The notes: generated by a model not told the origin, from the letters alone. A stretch of DNA of 64,000 nucleotides from Stenotrophomonas panacihumi (GCF_001431645.1 NZ_LLXU01000074.1:106110-170109); one strand, 5' to 3'. Positions 19,614 through 29,152 are shown, counted from the stretch's first letter. Program-made: numbers and translations.

Positions 19614-19725
19614 CGAAGGGGCACCCTCGGTCTGCGGTGTGGGGCCCCGGATGATGCCCCAGCGCGACCGGCAGGGGGTAAAGAGAACGTCAAACGCGCG
19701 GGTCGGCGGACGCCGCGCGGCGCCC

Positions 19726-20019
19726 TCAGGGCTGGATCGGCGGCAGCGGTCGCACTTCGCGGATGCTGTCCAGCCAGACCAGGTGCTGCTGCACCGGGCT
19801 GTCGAGGTCGTCCAGCCGCAGCAGGCCGTTGACGCCTTCGTTCTCGGATTCGTCGCGGAACGACTGCACCGTCGGCTGCACCGCCACGGTGCCCAGCAGG
19901 CGGCTGCCGTCGTCCAGGGTCAACTGCACGCGCGCCTCGCCCGGCAATTGCCGCACCCACGCTTCCAGCGCGGCGATCTGCGCCTGGTCGGTATAGACGT
20001 GTTTGGCGTACTTGGCCAT
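19726..20019 (-). CDS. DUF3247 family protein
   Basis: This 97-aa protein begins [21 protein letters not shown] and contains [22 protein letters not shown] and [11 protein letters not shown]. It is a small cytosolic beta-rich protein known mainly from Xanthomonadaceae, with an Sm-like look. The ATG at 20017-20019 is preferred over an in-frame one 30 nt upstream because family members begin MAKYAKH. No function is known. Confidence 0.8.
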   Translation of the reverse strand: MAKYAKHVYTDQAQIAALEAWVRQLPGEARVQLTLDDGSRLLGTVAVQPTVQSFRDESENEGVNGLLRLDDLDSPVQQHLVWLDSIREVRPLPPIQP

Positions 20020-20087
20020 GCGGGCAACTCCGGGTTGGAACGTCCCCACCCTAGGCCGCCCGCCGTGAAAGGCGGGGCAATGCAGGC

Positions 20088-22121
20088 TCAGACGCGGTGC
20101 TTGCGCGCCCCGCGCACCGCCGATACCAGCTGCGCCACGCTGTAGGGCTTGGCCAGGTGTTCCTGGAAGCCGGAGGCCAGCGCGCGGTTGCGGTCGTCGG
20201 CGCGGGCCAGCGCGGTCACCGCGATGGCCGGCATGGCGCCGGCATCCAGCCCCATGTTCTCGCGCAGCGTGCGGATCAGGCCGTAGCCATCCATGCCGGG
20301 CATGCCGATGTCGGTCAGCAGGGCGTCGAAACGTTCGTGGCCGCCGTCATCGAGCAGCGCGAGCGCGTCGGTGGCACTGCCGGCCATCACCACCTCGGCG
20401 CCCTGTTCCTCGAGCAGGCGGCGCAGGTACTCGAGCATGTCCGGCTGGTCTTCGACCGCCAGCAGGCGCAATCCCGCCAGCGCCTGCGCTTCCACCACCA
20501 GGTCGTGGCCGAGATGGCGGCGCAGTTCGCGGCGCGGGCGCTGCGACTGGGCCGGCCGCTCCGGCAGGCGCACGCGGAAGGTGGCGCCGCAGCCCCGGCC
20601 GGCGCTGCTCGCACTGACCTGGCCGCCGTGCATCTCCACCAGCTGCTGCACGATCGCCAGGCCCAGGCCGAGGCCGCCGTGCTTGCGCGTGGTGGTGCCG
20701 TCGGCCTGGCGGAAGCGGCCGAACAGGTGCGGCAGGAACTCCGGGGCGATGCCGTCGCCGGAGTCCTGGATGGCAACCACGAAGTGGTTGTCCTCGCGGC
20801 TCACCTTCACGTCGATGCTGCCATGCGCCGGCGTGAACTTGATCGCGTTGGACAGCAGGTTCCAGAACACCTGTTGCAGGCGCGTGCCGTCGCCCAGCAC
20901 CAGGCAGGGGGTTTCCGGCACGGACAGCGTCACCGTCTGGTCCTTGCCCTCGGCCACCAGGTCCTGCGCGCCGATCGACTCGCGCAGCACTTCGGCCAGG
21001 TCCAGCGTCTCCACTTCCAGCTGCACCTTGCCCAGCAGCATGCTGCTGAGGTCGAGCATGTCGGAGATCAGCCGCTTCTGCGCGCGCGCGCTGCTGGCGA
21101 TCACCGACAGGCCCTTGAAGTTCTGGTCGCCCTCGCCCACGCGCTGCAGCAGCAGCTCGCTCCAGCCCAGGATGGTGGTCAGCGGCGTGCGCAGCTCATG
21201 CGACAGCGTGGCCAGGAATTCGTCCTTCAGGCGCGCCATGCTTTCGGCCTCGCCGCGCGCGATGCGCTCCGATTCCAGCAGCTGTTCGCGCGCCAGCTCG
21301 ATCTCGCGGCGCTCGGTGACGTCCGGGCTGCTGCCGGCCAGGCCGATGAAACGCCCGTCGGCGGAATAGCGCGGCGTGGCGCTCATCTCCATCCAGCGCC
21401 AGCGCCCGTCGTGTCGGCGCGCGCGCACCAGCGCGCGCATGCCGCGCTGCTGCGCCAAGGCCTCGGCCAGCTCGAACTGGAACACCGGCAGGTCTTCCGG
21501 GTGCAGCAGCTCGCTCCACGCCGAGACCACGCCGCTGGAAATATCCAGGCCGAAATAATCGCCATAGGCGCTGTTGACGAAGCGCATCACGCCGGAGACA
21601 TCGAGCACCCATACCGGCATCGGCAGGCCGTCGGCCAGCGCGCTGAAGCGGGCCTCGCTCTCGGCCAGCTCGCGCTCGATGCGCTTGCGCTCGGTGATGT
21701 CGATGAACAGGATCGCCACCTGGTGCGCGGCCGCCTCGCCGATGCGGAACGCATCGACCGAGTACCAGCGCCCCAGCGCGCGCGCCTGCAGTTCGAAACG
21801 CATGCGGCGGCCGGTGCGGGCGATTTCGCCGTAGCGCTGGTACCACTCTTCCTCGTGCTGCGGGCGCAGCTCGCGCATCGACCTGCCCACCGCGTCCTGC
21901 AGGCCGGTGAAGCGCTCGAAGGCCGCATTGACCTCCAGGAAGACATAGTCGACCGGTTGCCCGTCCTCGAAGACGACCTTGACCAGGCTGAAGCCCGCGT
22001 CGACGTTCTCGAAGATTTCGCGATGCACGCCGTCATCCAGCGGCGAATCGGTGCCGGACACGGAAGTTTCGACGGCAGAGCCGGCCTTGTTCAATCGATC
22101 GCCTGCTTGCATGGATCCCAC
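20088..22121 (-). CDS. Hybrid sensor histidine kinase (PAS-PAS-HisKA-HATPase-REC)
   Basis: This 677-aa cytosolic protein has no membrane helix. PAS 1 covers about 35-145 and PAS 2 about 155-275. The dimerisation/phospho-acceptor domain carries His308 (LSHELRTPL), and the ATPase has N-box NLLSNAIKF, DSGDGIAP and GGLGLGLAI. A C-terminal receiver has its phospho-acceptor at about Asp604 (LLTDIGMPGMDG). ATGs at 22121 and 22112 are both possible starts. No partner regulator gene is adjacent, so it probably feeds a phosphorelay elsewhere. Confidence 0.9.
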   Translation of the reverse strand: MGSMQAGDRLNKAGSAVETSVSGTDSPLDDGVHREIFENVDAGFSLVKVVFEDGQPVDYVFLEVNAAFERFTGLQDAVGRSMRELRPQHEEEWYQRYGEIARTGRRMRFELQARALGRWYSVDAFRIGEAAAHQVAILFIDITERKRIERELAESEARFSALADGLPMPVWVLDVSGVMRFVNSAYGDYFGLDISSGVVSAWSELLHPEDLPVFQFELAEALAQQRGMRALVRARRHDGRWRWMEMSATPRYSADGRFIGLAGSSPDVTERREIELAREQLLESERIARGEAESMARLKDEFLATLSHELRTPLTTILGWSELLLQRVGEGDQNFKGLSVIASSARAQKRLISDMLDLSSMLLGKVQLEVETLDLAEVLRESIGAQDLVAEGKDQTVTLSVPETPCLVLGDGTRLQQVFWNLLSNAIKFTPAHGSIDVKVSREDNHFVVAIQDSGDGIAPEFLPHLFGRFRQADGTTTRKHGGLGLGLAIVQQLVEMHGGQVSASSAGRGCGATFRVRLPERPAQSQRPRRELRRHLGHDLVVEAQALAGLRLLAVEDQPDMLEYLRRLLEEQGAEVVMAGSATDALALLDDGGHERFDALLTDIGMPGMDGYGLIRTLRENMGLDAGAMPAIAVTALARADDRNRALASGFQEHLAKPYSVAQLVSAVRGARKHRV

Positions 22122-22215
22122 CCGCGGGATGCGCCCGCGCCGCCTGCGCCGTCGCGCCTTCGCATAGAGTGGAAACCGGCGGCGGGCGCGTCAAGCGCGC
22201 CCCTGACAATTGCCC

Positions 22216-22467
22216 TCACCAACCCCACCACGCCAGGGCCACGATCAGCGCGCCCAACGCGGCGATCGCCCCGAGCACGCCGCGGAAGGCGTAGACCCCC
22301 TGGCGGGCCAACCGTGCATCCAGCCATTCCCGGGCATCGCTGCGCCAACCGGGGAACGGCTCGGCAAGGTCTTCGCGGGCGAGCAGCAGGCGCACGCGCG
22401 ACACGCCCAACTGCTCGCACTGGCGCCAGCAGGCTTCGGACTGCAGTGGAATGGCCGGTTCGCGCAT
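22216..22467 (-). CDS. Small membrane-anchored hypothetical protein
   Basis: This 83-aa protein has a polar N-terminal part with REDLAEPFPGWRSDAREWLDARLARQG and one C-terminal membrane helix (VLGAIAALGALIVALAWWGW). It follows the 149-aa gene by 4 nt, so the two form a small operon. I recognise no family. Confidence 0.6.
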   Translation of the reverse strand: MREPAIPLQSEACWRQCEQLGVSRVRLLLAREDLAEPFPGWRSDAREWLDARLARQGVYAFRGVLGAIAALGALIVALAWWGW

Positions 22468-22471
22468 GGCC

Positions 22472-22921
22472 TCAGCCCCGGGTGTAGTGCGGCTGCGGCA
22501 GTTCGAGCTCGCGCTCGATGGCCATGCGCGCCAGGTGGGTGTAGTTGCTGCGCGGGCCCGAGCCGCGCCCCGTCAGCACGCCCTGGTAATCCAGCCCGCG
22601 CCAGACCCGGCCGGTCCATTCCACGCTGTCCTCGGCGATGACCAGCATCAACGAATAGCGGTACTGCTCGCCCCGGGAATTGGTGCAGGCGTAAACCGGA
22701 GGGAACTGCACCGCCACGTCGCTCTCCTGCCCCAGCGCCGCCAGGTCGCGGCGCAGGCGCTCGCGCACGCCATCGCCGGTGGGCTGCTCGCCCGACAGGT
22801 CGTAATCGCTCTGCAGGTCCACGAACGGCGCCGCGCCGGTCTGCGGGCTGTGACCGTGTTGCTTGGCCCAGTCGATGAACTGCAGGCGCAGGTCGTGGGC
22901 AGGCGGCTGGGTAGGCTTCAT
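22472..22921 (-). CDS. Conserved hypothetical cytosolic protein
   Basis: This 149-aa protein starts MKPTQPPAHDLRLQFIDWAKQ and includes PFVDLQSDYDLSGEQPTG and RGEQYRYSLMLVIAEDSVEWTGR. It has mixed alpha/beta character with no signal or helix of membrane type. The longer frame to 23092 has an Arg-rich noncoding look, so the ATG at 22919-22921 is chosen. Function unknown. Confidence 0.65.
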   Translation of the reverse strand: MKPTQPPAHDLRLQFIDWAKQHGHSPQTGAAPFVDLQSDYDLSGEQPTGDGVRERLRRDLAALGQESDVAVQFPPVYACTNSRGEQYRYSLMLVIAEDSVEWTGRVWRGLDYQGVLTGRGSGPRSNYTHLARMAIERELELPQPHYTRG

Positions 22922-23115
22922 CAGGCCGGAATAAAGAGGGGGAATTGGCGGCGATTTTGCCGACCGTGGCGTGAAGCGCGCGCCGAAGCGTGGTGAACCG
23001 CGCGTGGATGCATGAACCGGGCGCAACACCTTGCGGCGCGGGGGTGCGCGGTCGTTGCCGGTCCCGTCGGCGCAGGCGCACACTCGACCCACGACACCGC
23101 CAAGAGCGCGCCGCC

Positions 23116-23685
23116 ATGAAACGTACCCTCACCTGCGCCGCCATCCTGCTCACCTGCCTGCTCGGCCTGTCCGCGGCCGAGGCGCGCGTGCGCAACGTCA
23201 CCGACCCCAACGCACCGCGCGCCCTGCCGGCCGACGGCCCGGTCTCGGTGCAATGGACCGACCCCAACCAGTTCACCGAGATCCGCTACAGCGGCAACCG
23301 CTTCCAGGCCCAGCAGGGCGACTGGGTGACCACGCTGGCCACCTACTTCCGCACCTCGGCCGCCAAGCAGCTGCCCGCCGGCGACAAGCTCGACATCACC
23401 ATCACCGACATCAAGCGTGCCGGCGAGTACGAGCCGTGGCACGGCCCGCGCGGGCAGGACATCCGCGTGGTCAAGGACATCTATCCGCCCCGCATCCGCT
23501 TCAACTACGTGTGGACGGATGCCAACGGCCAGGTGGTGTCGCAGGGCGAGAAGCGGCTGATCGACGCGGGCTTCCTCACCAACAGCATCAACATTACCGA
23601 CAGCGACCAGCTGCGCTACGAGAAGCGCATGATCGACGACTGGACGCGCAGCGAGTTCGACGGCAAGGCGACCGCGGGCCGCTGA
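23116..23685 (+). CDS. DUF3016 family exported protein
   Basis: This 189-aa protein has a Sec signal (cleavage after SAAEA, about residue 21). The mature domain has VSVQWTDPNQFTEIRYSGNR, LDITITDIKRAGEYEPWHGP and KDIYPPRIRFNYVWTDANGQ, as in DUF3016 proteins. It probably sits in the periplasm; its role is unknown. The ATG at 23116 opens the signal peptide; an upstream in-frame start at 22990 adds an Arg-rich leader. Confidence 0.85.
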   Translation: MKRTLTCAAILLTCLLGLSAAEARVRNVTDPNAPRALPADGPVSVQWTDPNQFTEIRYSGNRFQAQQGDWVTTLATYFRTSAAKQLPAGDKLDITITDIKRAGEYEPWHGPRGQDIRVVKDIYPPRIRFNYVWTDANGQVVSQGEKRLIDAGFLTNSINITDSDQLRYEKRMIDDWTRSEFDGKATAGR

Positions 23686-23698
23686 GTTGCCGGGCCGG

Positions 23699-23720
23699 GC
23701 CGGGGCGGAGGCGCCCCGGC
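23699..23720. terminator. GC-rich hairpin between convergent genes
   Basis: A perfect 9-bp stem (23699-23707 with 23712-23720) and GAGG loop lie between the DUF3016 gene and alr. No T-run follows, so termination is uncertain. Confidence 0.4.
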
Positions 23721-23727
23721 CGGCGGG

Positions 23728-24807
23728 TCACGCCTCGTCGAGGTACAGGCGCGGCACGCGCTTCACGCCGCACAGCATCTGGTAGGCGCTGACGTTGCAG
23801 CGCGCGGCCAGGGTCGAGGCATCGAGCGCATCGCCCCACAGCTGGACCTCGCTGCCCAACGTGGCGGCGGGATGGTCGCTCAGGTCGACGGTCAGCATGT
23901 CCATCGACACCCGCCCCGCCAGCGGGCACGCATGCCCGTCCACGATCACCGGCGTGCCGTTCGGCGCGAATTGCGGGTAGCCGTCGGCGTAACCCATGGC
24001 CACCACGCCGATCCGGGTGACCGGCCGCTCGGTGACGAAACGCGCGCCGTAGCCCACCGGTTCGTGCGGGCCCAGTTCGCGCACCGAGATGATCTTCGAG
24101 CGCAGCGACATGACCGGGCGCAGCTGGTCGGTGAACGTGTTGTGCGCCGGGAACGGATTGGCGCCGTAGAGCATCAGGCCCGGGCGCGCCCAGTCGCCGC
24201 GCAATGCCGGCCAGCCCAGCAAGCCCGGCGAATTGCACAGGCTGGTTTCTGCCTGCATGCCGCGGCTGGCCAGCGCGAAAGCGACGGCCTGTTCGTCGGT
24301 GCGGCTGTTGTCCAGCTCGTCGGCGCGCGCCAGGTGGGTCATCAACACGATGGAGGCGACCTGCGGCAGCCCGTGCAGGCGCAACCACGCGGCGCGGAAA
24401 TCCTCCGGCGTCAGGCCCAGGCGGTGCATGCCGCTGTCCATCTTCAGCCACACGCGCAGCGGGCGCGGGCTCTTGAACGCGGCCAGCGCCTGCACCTGCC
24501 AGGGCGTGGCGACCACGGTCCACAGGTCGTGCTCGGCGATGAGCGAAAGTTCTTCGTTGTCGAAGAAGCCTTCCAGCAGCAGGATCGGCGCGCGGATGCC
24601 CGCCTGGCGCAGTTCCAGCGCCTCCTCGATGCAGGCCACGGCGAAGCCGTCGGCCTCCGGTTCCAGCGCCTGCGCGCAGCGCACCGCGCCGTGGCCGTAG
24701 GCGTCGGCCTTGATCACGGCCAGGGACTTGCCGCCGGCGATGCGGCGGGCGAGACGATAGTTGTGGCGCAGGGCGCCGAGGTCGATCAGGGCGTGGGCTG
24801 GGCGCAC
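23728..24807 (-). CDS. alr: Alanine racemase (catabolic type)
   Basis: This 359-aa PLP enzyme interconverts L- and D-alanine. Lys33 in [10 protein letters not shown] binds PLP and Tyr253 in GYGARF is the opposite catalytic base. The sheet-barrel then C-terminal beta-domain layout and length match the family. It starts with GTG at 24805-24807, inside the last 22 nt of dadA, so it is coupled to dadA. Together they convert L-alanine to D-alanine and then pyruvate, the role of dadX. Confidence 0.95.
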   Translation of the reverse strand: MRPAHALIDLGALRHNYRLARRIAGGKSLAVIKADAYGHGAVRCAQALEPEADGFAVACIEEALELRQAGIRAPILLLEGFFDNEELSLIAEHDLWTVVATPWQVQALAAFKSPRPLRVWLKMDSGMHRLGLTPEDFRAAWLRLHGLPQVASIVLMTHLARADELDNSRTDEQAVAFALASRGMQAETSLCNSPGLLGWPALRGDWARPGLMLYGANPFPAHNTFTDQLRPVMSLRSKIISVRELGPHEPVGYGARFVTERPVTRIGVVAMGYADGYPQFAPNGTPVIVDGHACPLAGRVSMDMLTVDLSDHPAATLGSEVQLWGDALDASTLAARCNVSAYQMLCGVKRVPRLYLDEA

Positions 24808-26093
24808 GCGGCAGCTCCGGTGGTGCGGGGCGCGGCGGCCTGGCGGTAGCGGAAGATGTCCAGGCCCTCGCGGCTGATCTGCGGCGCGCGGCCGCTCATC
24901 AGGTCGGCGAGGTAGCGGCCCGAGCCGCAGGCCATCGTCCAGCCGAGCGTGCCGTGCCCGGTGTTGAGGAAAAGATTCGAATACGGGCTGGCGCCGATCA
25001 CCGGCGTGCCGTCCGGCGTGGCCGGGCGCAGGCCGGTCCAGAATTCGCCGCGGGCCAGGTCGCCGCCGCCGGGGTACAGGTCGCGCACGACCATCTCCAG
25101 CGTGGCGCGGCGCTGCGGGTTGAGCGACAGGTCGTAACCGGCCACTTCGGCCATGCCGCCGATGCGGATGCGGTCGTCGAAGCGGGTGATGGCGATCTTG
25201 TAGCTTTCGTCGAGGATGGTGGAGGTCGGCGCGCGTGCGGCGTCGACGATCGGCAGCGTCAGCGAGAAGCCCTTGAGCGGGTACACCGGCAAGTTCAGGC
25301 CGAGCGGGCGCGCCAGCAGCGGCGAATAGCTGCCCAGCGCCAACACGTAGCGGTCGGCCTTCTCCAGGCGGCCGTCGATGACCACGCCTTCGATGCAGCC
25401 ACCGGTGCCCACCAGCTTCTCGATGTTCTGCTCGAAACGGAATTCGACGCCGGCCTCGGCGGCCATCTTCGCCAGGCGCTGGGTGAACAGGCGGCAGTCG
25501 CCGGTCTGGTCGTTGGGCAGGCGCAGCGCGCCGACCAGTTCCACGCCGGCATCGGCCAGCCCCGGTTCGACGGCGGCGATGCCGCGCGCATCGAGCACTT
25601 CATACGGCACGCCGTATTCGGCCAGCACCGCGATGTCCTGCGCGGCGGCGTCCAGCTGGGCCTGGGTGCGGAACAGCTGGGTGGTGCCCAGCCGGCGGCC
25701 TTCGAACTGGATGCCGGTCTCGGCCATCAGGGCGTCCAGGCAGTCGCGGCTGTATTCGGACATGCGCACCATGCGCGCCTTGTTGATGGCGTAACGCTCG
25801 GCGGTGCAGTTGTGCAGCATCCGCGCCAGCCAGGCGTACTGGTGCAGGTCCAGCGTCGGGCGGATGGACAGCGGCGCGTGCTGTTCGAACAGCCACTTCA
25901 CCGCCTTCAGCGGCACGCCCGGCGCGGCCCACGGCGAGGTGTAGCCGAAGGACAGCTGGCCGGCGTTGGCGTAGCTGGTCTCCAGCGCCGGCGCCGGCTG
26001 GCGGTCCACGACGGTGACCTGGAACCCGGCCTGCGCCAGATACCAGGCACTGGTCGTGCCGATCACTCCACTGCCCAGCACCAGTACCCGCAT
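24786..26093 (-). CDS. dadA: D-amino acid dehydrogenase
   Basis: This 435-aa membrane-associated flavoenzyme oxidises D-alanine to pyruvate, passing electrons to the respiratory chain. The FAD motif GSGVIG at 7-12 opens the protein. Later segments include [19 protein letters not shown] and the C-terminal [21 protein letters not shown], as in DadA. The ATG at 26091-26093 with GAGG upstream is chosen over one 60 nt earlier. It is divergent from the Lrp-type regulator, the common dad arrangement. Confidence 0.95.
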   Translation of the reverse strand: MRVLVLGSGVIGTTSAWYLAQAGFQVTVVDRQPAPALETSYANAGQLSFGYTSPWAAPGVPLKAVKWLFEQHAPLSIRPTLDLHQYAWLARMLHNCTAERYAINKARMVRMSEYSRDCLDALMAETGIQFEGRRLGTTQLFRTQAQLDAAAQDIAVLAEYGVPYEVLDARGIAAVEPGLADAGVELVGALRLPNDQTGDCRLFTQRLAKMAAEAGVEFRFEQNIEKLVGTGGCIEGVVIDGRLEKADRYVLALGSYSPLLARPLGLNLPVYPLKGFSLTLPIVDAARAPTSTILDESYKIAITRFDDRIRIGGMAEVAGYDLSLNPQRRATLEMVVRDLYPGGGDLARGEFWTGLRPATPDGTPVIGASPYSNLFLNTGHGTLGWTMACGSGRYLADLMSGRAPQISREGLDIFRYRQAAAPRTTGAAACAQPTP

Positions 26094-26147
26094 GTTCGCC
26101 TCGTTCCGGTCATTTCCCTGCCGCGGAGGCGGCAGGCAGCCAATCCG

Positions 26148-26162
26148 GCGCATTGTATGCGC
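26148..26162. promoter_or_regulatory. Dyad and -10 element upstream of dadA
   Basis: The dyad GCGCAT-TGT-ATGCGC overlaps a minus-strand TACAAT (26157-26152) that is a good -10 for dadA with no good -35. That pattern fits an activator-dependent promoter, and the adjacent Lrp regulator is the obvious candidate. Binding is inference. Confidence 0.4.
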
Positions 26163-26240
26163 GGACCTTCAGGGCATTCTCCCGTTTGATCTATCCTGCC
26201 CAGTGAAATTCACCAGACTTTCCACCCGAGACCAGCGCCC

Positions 26241-26720
26241 ATGGCCACCCGCAGCCGCGAACTCGACAAGATCGACCGCAAGATCCTGCGCATCCTCCAG
26301 CAGGAGGGGCGCATTTCCTTCACCGAACTGGGCGAGCGGGTGGGGCTGTCGACCACGCCGTGTACCGAGCGGGTGCGCCGGCTCGAGCGCGAGGGCGCGA
26401 TCACCGGCTACTACGCGCGGCTGGACCCGCAGTACCTCAAGGCCAGCCTGCTGGTGTTCGTGGAGATCAGCCTGGCCTACAAGTCCGGCGACATCTTCGA
26501 GGAATTCCGCCGCGCCGCGCTGAAGCTGCCCAACGTGCTGGAGTGCCACCTGGTCTCGGGCGACTTCGATTACCTGATCAAGGCGCGCATCAACGAGATG
26601 GCGTCCTACCGCAAGCTGCTCGGCAGCACGCTGTTGACGCTGCCGCACGTGCGCGAATCGAAGAGCTACATCGTGATGGAAGAGGTCAAGGAGACGCTCG
26701 CGCTGCCGATCCCGGATTGA
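26241..26720 (+). CDS. Lrp/AsnC-family transcriptional regulator (DadR-like)
   Basis: This 159-aa protein has an N-terminal helix-turn-helix (RISFTELGERVGLSTTPCTERV, about 24-45) and a C-terminal RAM/effector domain (VLECHLVSGDFDYLIKARI). It closely resembles Lrp/DadR. Divergent from dadA-alr, it probably senses alanine and controls that operon; in Pseudomonas DadR activates dadAX. Confidence 0.92.
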   Translation: MATRSRELDKIDRKILRILQQEGRISFTELGERVGLSTTPCTERVRRLEREGAITGYYARLDPQYLKASLLVFVEISLAYKSGDIFEEFRRAALKLPNVLECHLVSGDFDYLIKARINEMASYRKLLGSTLLTLPHVRESKSYIVMEEVKETLALPIPD

Positions 26721-26741
26721 TCCGTGCCGCCAGACGCAGAA

Positions 26742-26762
26742 CGGCGCGCCAAGGGCGCGCCG
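26742..26762. terminator. Hairpin between the Lrp gene and the Q-rich gene
   Basis: CGGCGCGCC (26742-26750) and GGCGCGCCG (26754-26762) form a perfect 9-bp stem with AAG loop between convergent genes. No T-run follows on either strand, so it is a weak terminator at best. Confidence 0.4.
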
Positions 26763-26786
26763 CGTGTCCTGTGTCAGCGAGGGGAA

Positions 26787-26972
26787 TCAGCGCTGCTGGT
26801 CTTTCTGGGATCCGCGCTGCTGGTCCTGCTTCTGGTCCTGCTTGCCGCTCTGCTGGTCCTTGTCCCACTGCTGCTGCCCCTGCTGACCCGGCTGGCGGCC
26901 GTGCTGGTCCTGCTGCATACCACCCTGCTGACCCTGCTGACCGCGCTGGTTCTGCTGATTCTGGTTACCCAT
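26787..26972 (-). CDS. Small Gln-rich low-complexity protein
   Basis: This 61-aa hydrophilic protein begins MGNQNQQNQRGQQGQQGG and is about one third Gln, with many Gly, Asp, Lys and Arg and no hydrophobic core. The ATG at 26970-26972 has GAGAG 7 nt upstream. Such proteins are usually disordered and some are stress-induced. The reading frame is clean, but low complexity makes any assignment weak. Confidence 0.6.
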   Translation of the reverse strand: MGNQNQQNQRGQQGQQGGMQQDQHGRQPGQQGQQQWDKDQQSGKQDQKQDQQRGSQKDQQR

Positions 26973-27113
26973 GACTGCACTCTCTATTGGTTGGGGATGC
27001 ACCGCATTCGATGTGTCTGTGGCGCACGTACAAGGTCGCGCCGAAGCGGTTAATCACGCGAGAAATGCGGGTGATTCCGGGCTTGATCGAGCTGACTGCG
27101 CGGCAACGGATTG

Positions 27114-27148
27114 AACGGTTCATGCGTCGGCACGACGCGTGACCGGTT
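27114..27148. other. Long imperfect hairpin after the Pro-rich gene
   Basis: Arms 27114-27129 and 27133-27148 (16 nt each, 13 of 16 paired, two more as G-U) close on GCA just past the stop of the Pro-rich gene. No T-run follows. It may protect or end the transcript. Confidence 0.35.
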
Positions 27149-27155
27149 CAGGCGC

Positions 27156-27581
27156 TCACGGTTTGATGCGCTGTCCGTCGCCCATCGGCACGGTGTCGTA
27201 GTAGCGGCCGGTGCGCGTATCGCGCACGCGGTTGGGGCCGGCCTGCTCCATGCCAGGGAGTTCGCGGCCGTTGCGGTCGTACACCTTGGCCGACTCGGCG
27301 CCGATGCGGCGCGCGCCGTCATCTTCCTTGCGCGGCGTGCGTGGCGCGGGCGCCTGGATGGGCGGTGCCTGTTCGCGTTGGCCCAGGCTGGTGGGCATCG
27401 ACGGCGGCGGTGATACCGGGCGCGGCGTATCCACCTGTCGCGGCGGAGGCGGTGGCGGCGGTGACACGACGCGGGTGGTCGAGCGCGTCTGCGTCGGGTC
27501 GACGACCTGCGCGGCCGCCGGCAGGCTGGCGGCCAGGCACAACAGCGAAATCGCCACGACCAGCGGCTTCTTCTTCGGCAT
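27156..27581 (-). CDS. Exported Pro-rich hypothetical protein
   Basis: This 141-aa protein has a Sec signal (cleavage after LPAAA, about residue 24) and a Pro-rich, probably extended region (about 35-85, including seven Pro in a row). A small C-terminal module follows (KVYDRNGRELPGMEQAGPNRVRD in part, then TGRYYDTVP). The C-terminal Tyr/Gly pattern looks like a short beta module. It follows the DUF3224 gene by 3 nt, so they share an operon. Confidence 0.65.
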   Translation of the reverse strand: MPKKKPLVVAISLLCLAASLPAAAQVVDPTQTRSTTRVVSPPPPPPPRQVDTPRPVSPPPSMPTSLGQREQAPPIQAPAPRTPRKEDDGARRIGAESAKVYDRNGRELPGMEQAGPNRVRDTRTGRYYDTVPMGDGQRIKP

Positions 27582-27584
27582 GCG

Positions 27585-28052
27585 TTACTCCGCGGGCAGG
27601 GTGTAGTCGAAGTCGTAGTAGTGCGCGCCGCCCTCGATGCGGATCTTCATCTCGCCGCGCAGCCCGGCCAGCGCACCGGTACCCGAATCCGGCACGACAC
27701 TGATCGCCATGTCCTGCGCGCCTCGATCCATCAAACCGCGGTGCACCAGCACGAAGCCACCCTGGCGCCCGTCGAGCGTGCCTTCCACGGTTTCGATGGC
27801 GACATACGCCGCCGAGCCTTCCTGCGCGGTGCGCGCGGCCAGCATCTCGCCACGCGAGGTCGCGCTCAGCGGCCCGCTGAAGGTCTTGTCCAGCGACATC
27901 CGGCCCAGCCCCGCATCCTCGCGGGCGGGCTGTGGCTGCAATTTCACTTCGAAACTTCCGGTGGCGTGATGCATGACGGGGATCTCCTCGCGGGCGAAGG
28001 CCGGTGCCGCCAGCAGGGCGGACAGGCAGACCCACCACGACAACCTGGACAT
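27585..28052 (-). CDS. DUF3224 family exported protein
   Basis: This 155-aa protein has a signal peptide (cleavage after APAFA). The DUF3224 domain follows with HATGSFEVKLQPQP, SLDKTFSGPLSATSRGEML, AAYVAIETVEGTLDGRQGGFVLVHRG and LRGEMKIRIEGGAHYYDFDYTLP. The family folds as a calycin-like barrel; ligands are unknown. The ATG at 28050-28052 opens the signal. Confidence 0.85.
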   Translation of the reverse strand: MSRLSWWVCLSALLAAPAFAREEIPVMHHATGSFEVKLQPQPAREDAGLGRMSLDKTFSGPLSATSRGEMLAARTAQEGSAAYVAIETVEGTLDGRQGGFVLVHRGLMDRGAQDMAISVVPDSGTGALAGLRGEMKIRIEGGAHYYDFDYTLPAE

Positions 28053-28135
28053 GGCGGTTTCCTTGAACACGGCCGATGTGCCCACACTACCACCGCAGAC
28101 CCGGCGCTCCCGCCGCTCCCCTGGAACGCATCGCC

Positions 28136-28600
28136 ATGCATGACTTCGACCTCACGCCGCCCTCCCCCGCGCAGCGCGACGCGCTGATCGCCGGCCTGAC
28201 CGGTGAAGAAAAGCGCGTGCTGCTGCAGCACGGCACCGAGGCGCCGTTCTGCGGCGTGTTCCTCGACAACAAGCTCGAAGGCGTCTACACCTGCCGCCTG
28301 TGCGGGTTGCCGCTGTTCCGCTCCAGCGCCAAGTTCGATTCCGGCACCGGCTGGCCGAGCTTCTTCGCCCCGTTCGATCCGGCGCACGTCCACGAAATCC
28401 GCGACACCAGCCACGGCATGATCCGCACCGAGATCACCTGCGCCCGCTGCGGCAGCCATCTCGGCCACGTGTTCCCGGACGGCCCGCCGCCGACCGGCGA
28501 ACGCCATTGCCTCAACTCGGTCTCGCTGGGCTTCACCGAGGAAGGGCAGCCGCTGCCAAACCCGCTGCACCGCGAAGGCGCCGAGGCCGGCACGGCCTGA
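28136..28600 (+). CDS. msrB: Peptide-methionine (R)-S-oxide reductase
   Basis: This 154-aa enzyme repairs oxidised methionine. Zinc ligands are Cys53/Cys56 (CRLC) and Cys102/Cys105 (CARC), the substrate motif GTGWPSF is at 70-76, and catalytic Cys125 lies in [11 protein letters not shown]. There is no signal peptide, so it is cytosolic. The start at 28136 matches family length; an earlier ATG at 28076 is unlikely. It runs toward mliC, which begins 75 nt later. Confidence 0.95.
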   Translation: MHDFDLTPPSPAQRDALIAGLTGEEKRVLLQHGTEAPFCGVFLDNKLEGVYTCRLCGLPLFRSSAKFDSGTGWPSFFAPFDPAHVHEIRDTSHGMIRTEITCARCGSHLGHVFPDGPPPTGERHCLNSVSLGFTEEGQPLPNPLHREGAEAGTA

Positions 28601-28674
28601 AGCGGCGCCACGTTCACGGCCGCGCACCGCGTGCGCGGCTAGCCTGCATCGGTATCCCCCACCTGGAGACGCCG

Positions 28675-29142
28675 GTGCGTATCCGCCTCGTCGACATCCC
28701 CGCCATCCTGCCGGCGCTCCTGCCGCTGGGCCTGTCCCTGCTCGTGCTGGCCGGCTGCCACCCTTCCGGCCGCGACGCCGACGCCAGCGCCTCGGCCTCC
28801 GCGCCCATGGCCGAACCGCTGCCGGCGCCGCCCACTGGCCACGACCCGGGCGCGGCGGGCGCCGCCCAGCCCCGCACGCCGGTCGCCGACAACGCGCACA
28901 TCACCGTGGCCTGGAACTGTGACGGCAAGCCGGTCACCGCCGACTACAACAACACCCGCCACGATGTCCGCCTGCAGATCGGTCCCGAGCTGCTGACCCT
29001 GCCCGGCGCCCCGTCCGGCTCCGGCGCCCGCTATGCCGACGCGGCCGGCAACGAATTCTGGGAACACCAGGGCGAATCGACACTTACGCTGGCAGGCGGC
29101 AAGGCACAGGCCTGCACGAAGGCGACCGCCGCGGGCGGCTGA
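28675..29142 (+). CDS. mliC: MliC-family lysozyme inhibitor lipoprotein
   Basis: This 155-aa protein has a lipobox VLAGC (Cys28), an Ala/Pro linker, and a C-terminal MliC domain: WNCDGKPVTADYNN, then SGSGARYADAAGNEFWEHQGESTLTLAGG, with a second Cys in QACTK to form the usual disulfide. The Ser-Gly-Ala-Arg-Tyr segment is the part that enters the lysozyme active site in this family. GTG at 28675 with GGAG upstream is chosen; the frame is open far upstream over msrB. Confidence 0.88.
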   Translation: MRIRLVDIPAILPALLPLGLSLLVLAGCHPSGRDADASASASAPMAEPLPAPPTGHDPGAAGAAQPRTPVADNAHITVAWNCDGKPVTADYNNTRHDVRLQIGPELLTLPGAPSGSGARYADAAGNEFWEHQGESTLTLAGGKAQACTKATAAGG

Positions 29143-29152
29143 GGCGGTTCAG

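Noticed and set aside
20097..22487. 796-aa open frame on plus across the hybrid kinase gene
   Set aside because: Shadow of the minus-strand PAS kinase; composition is non-protein-like.
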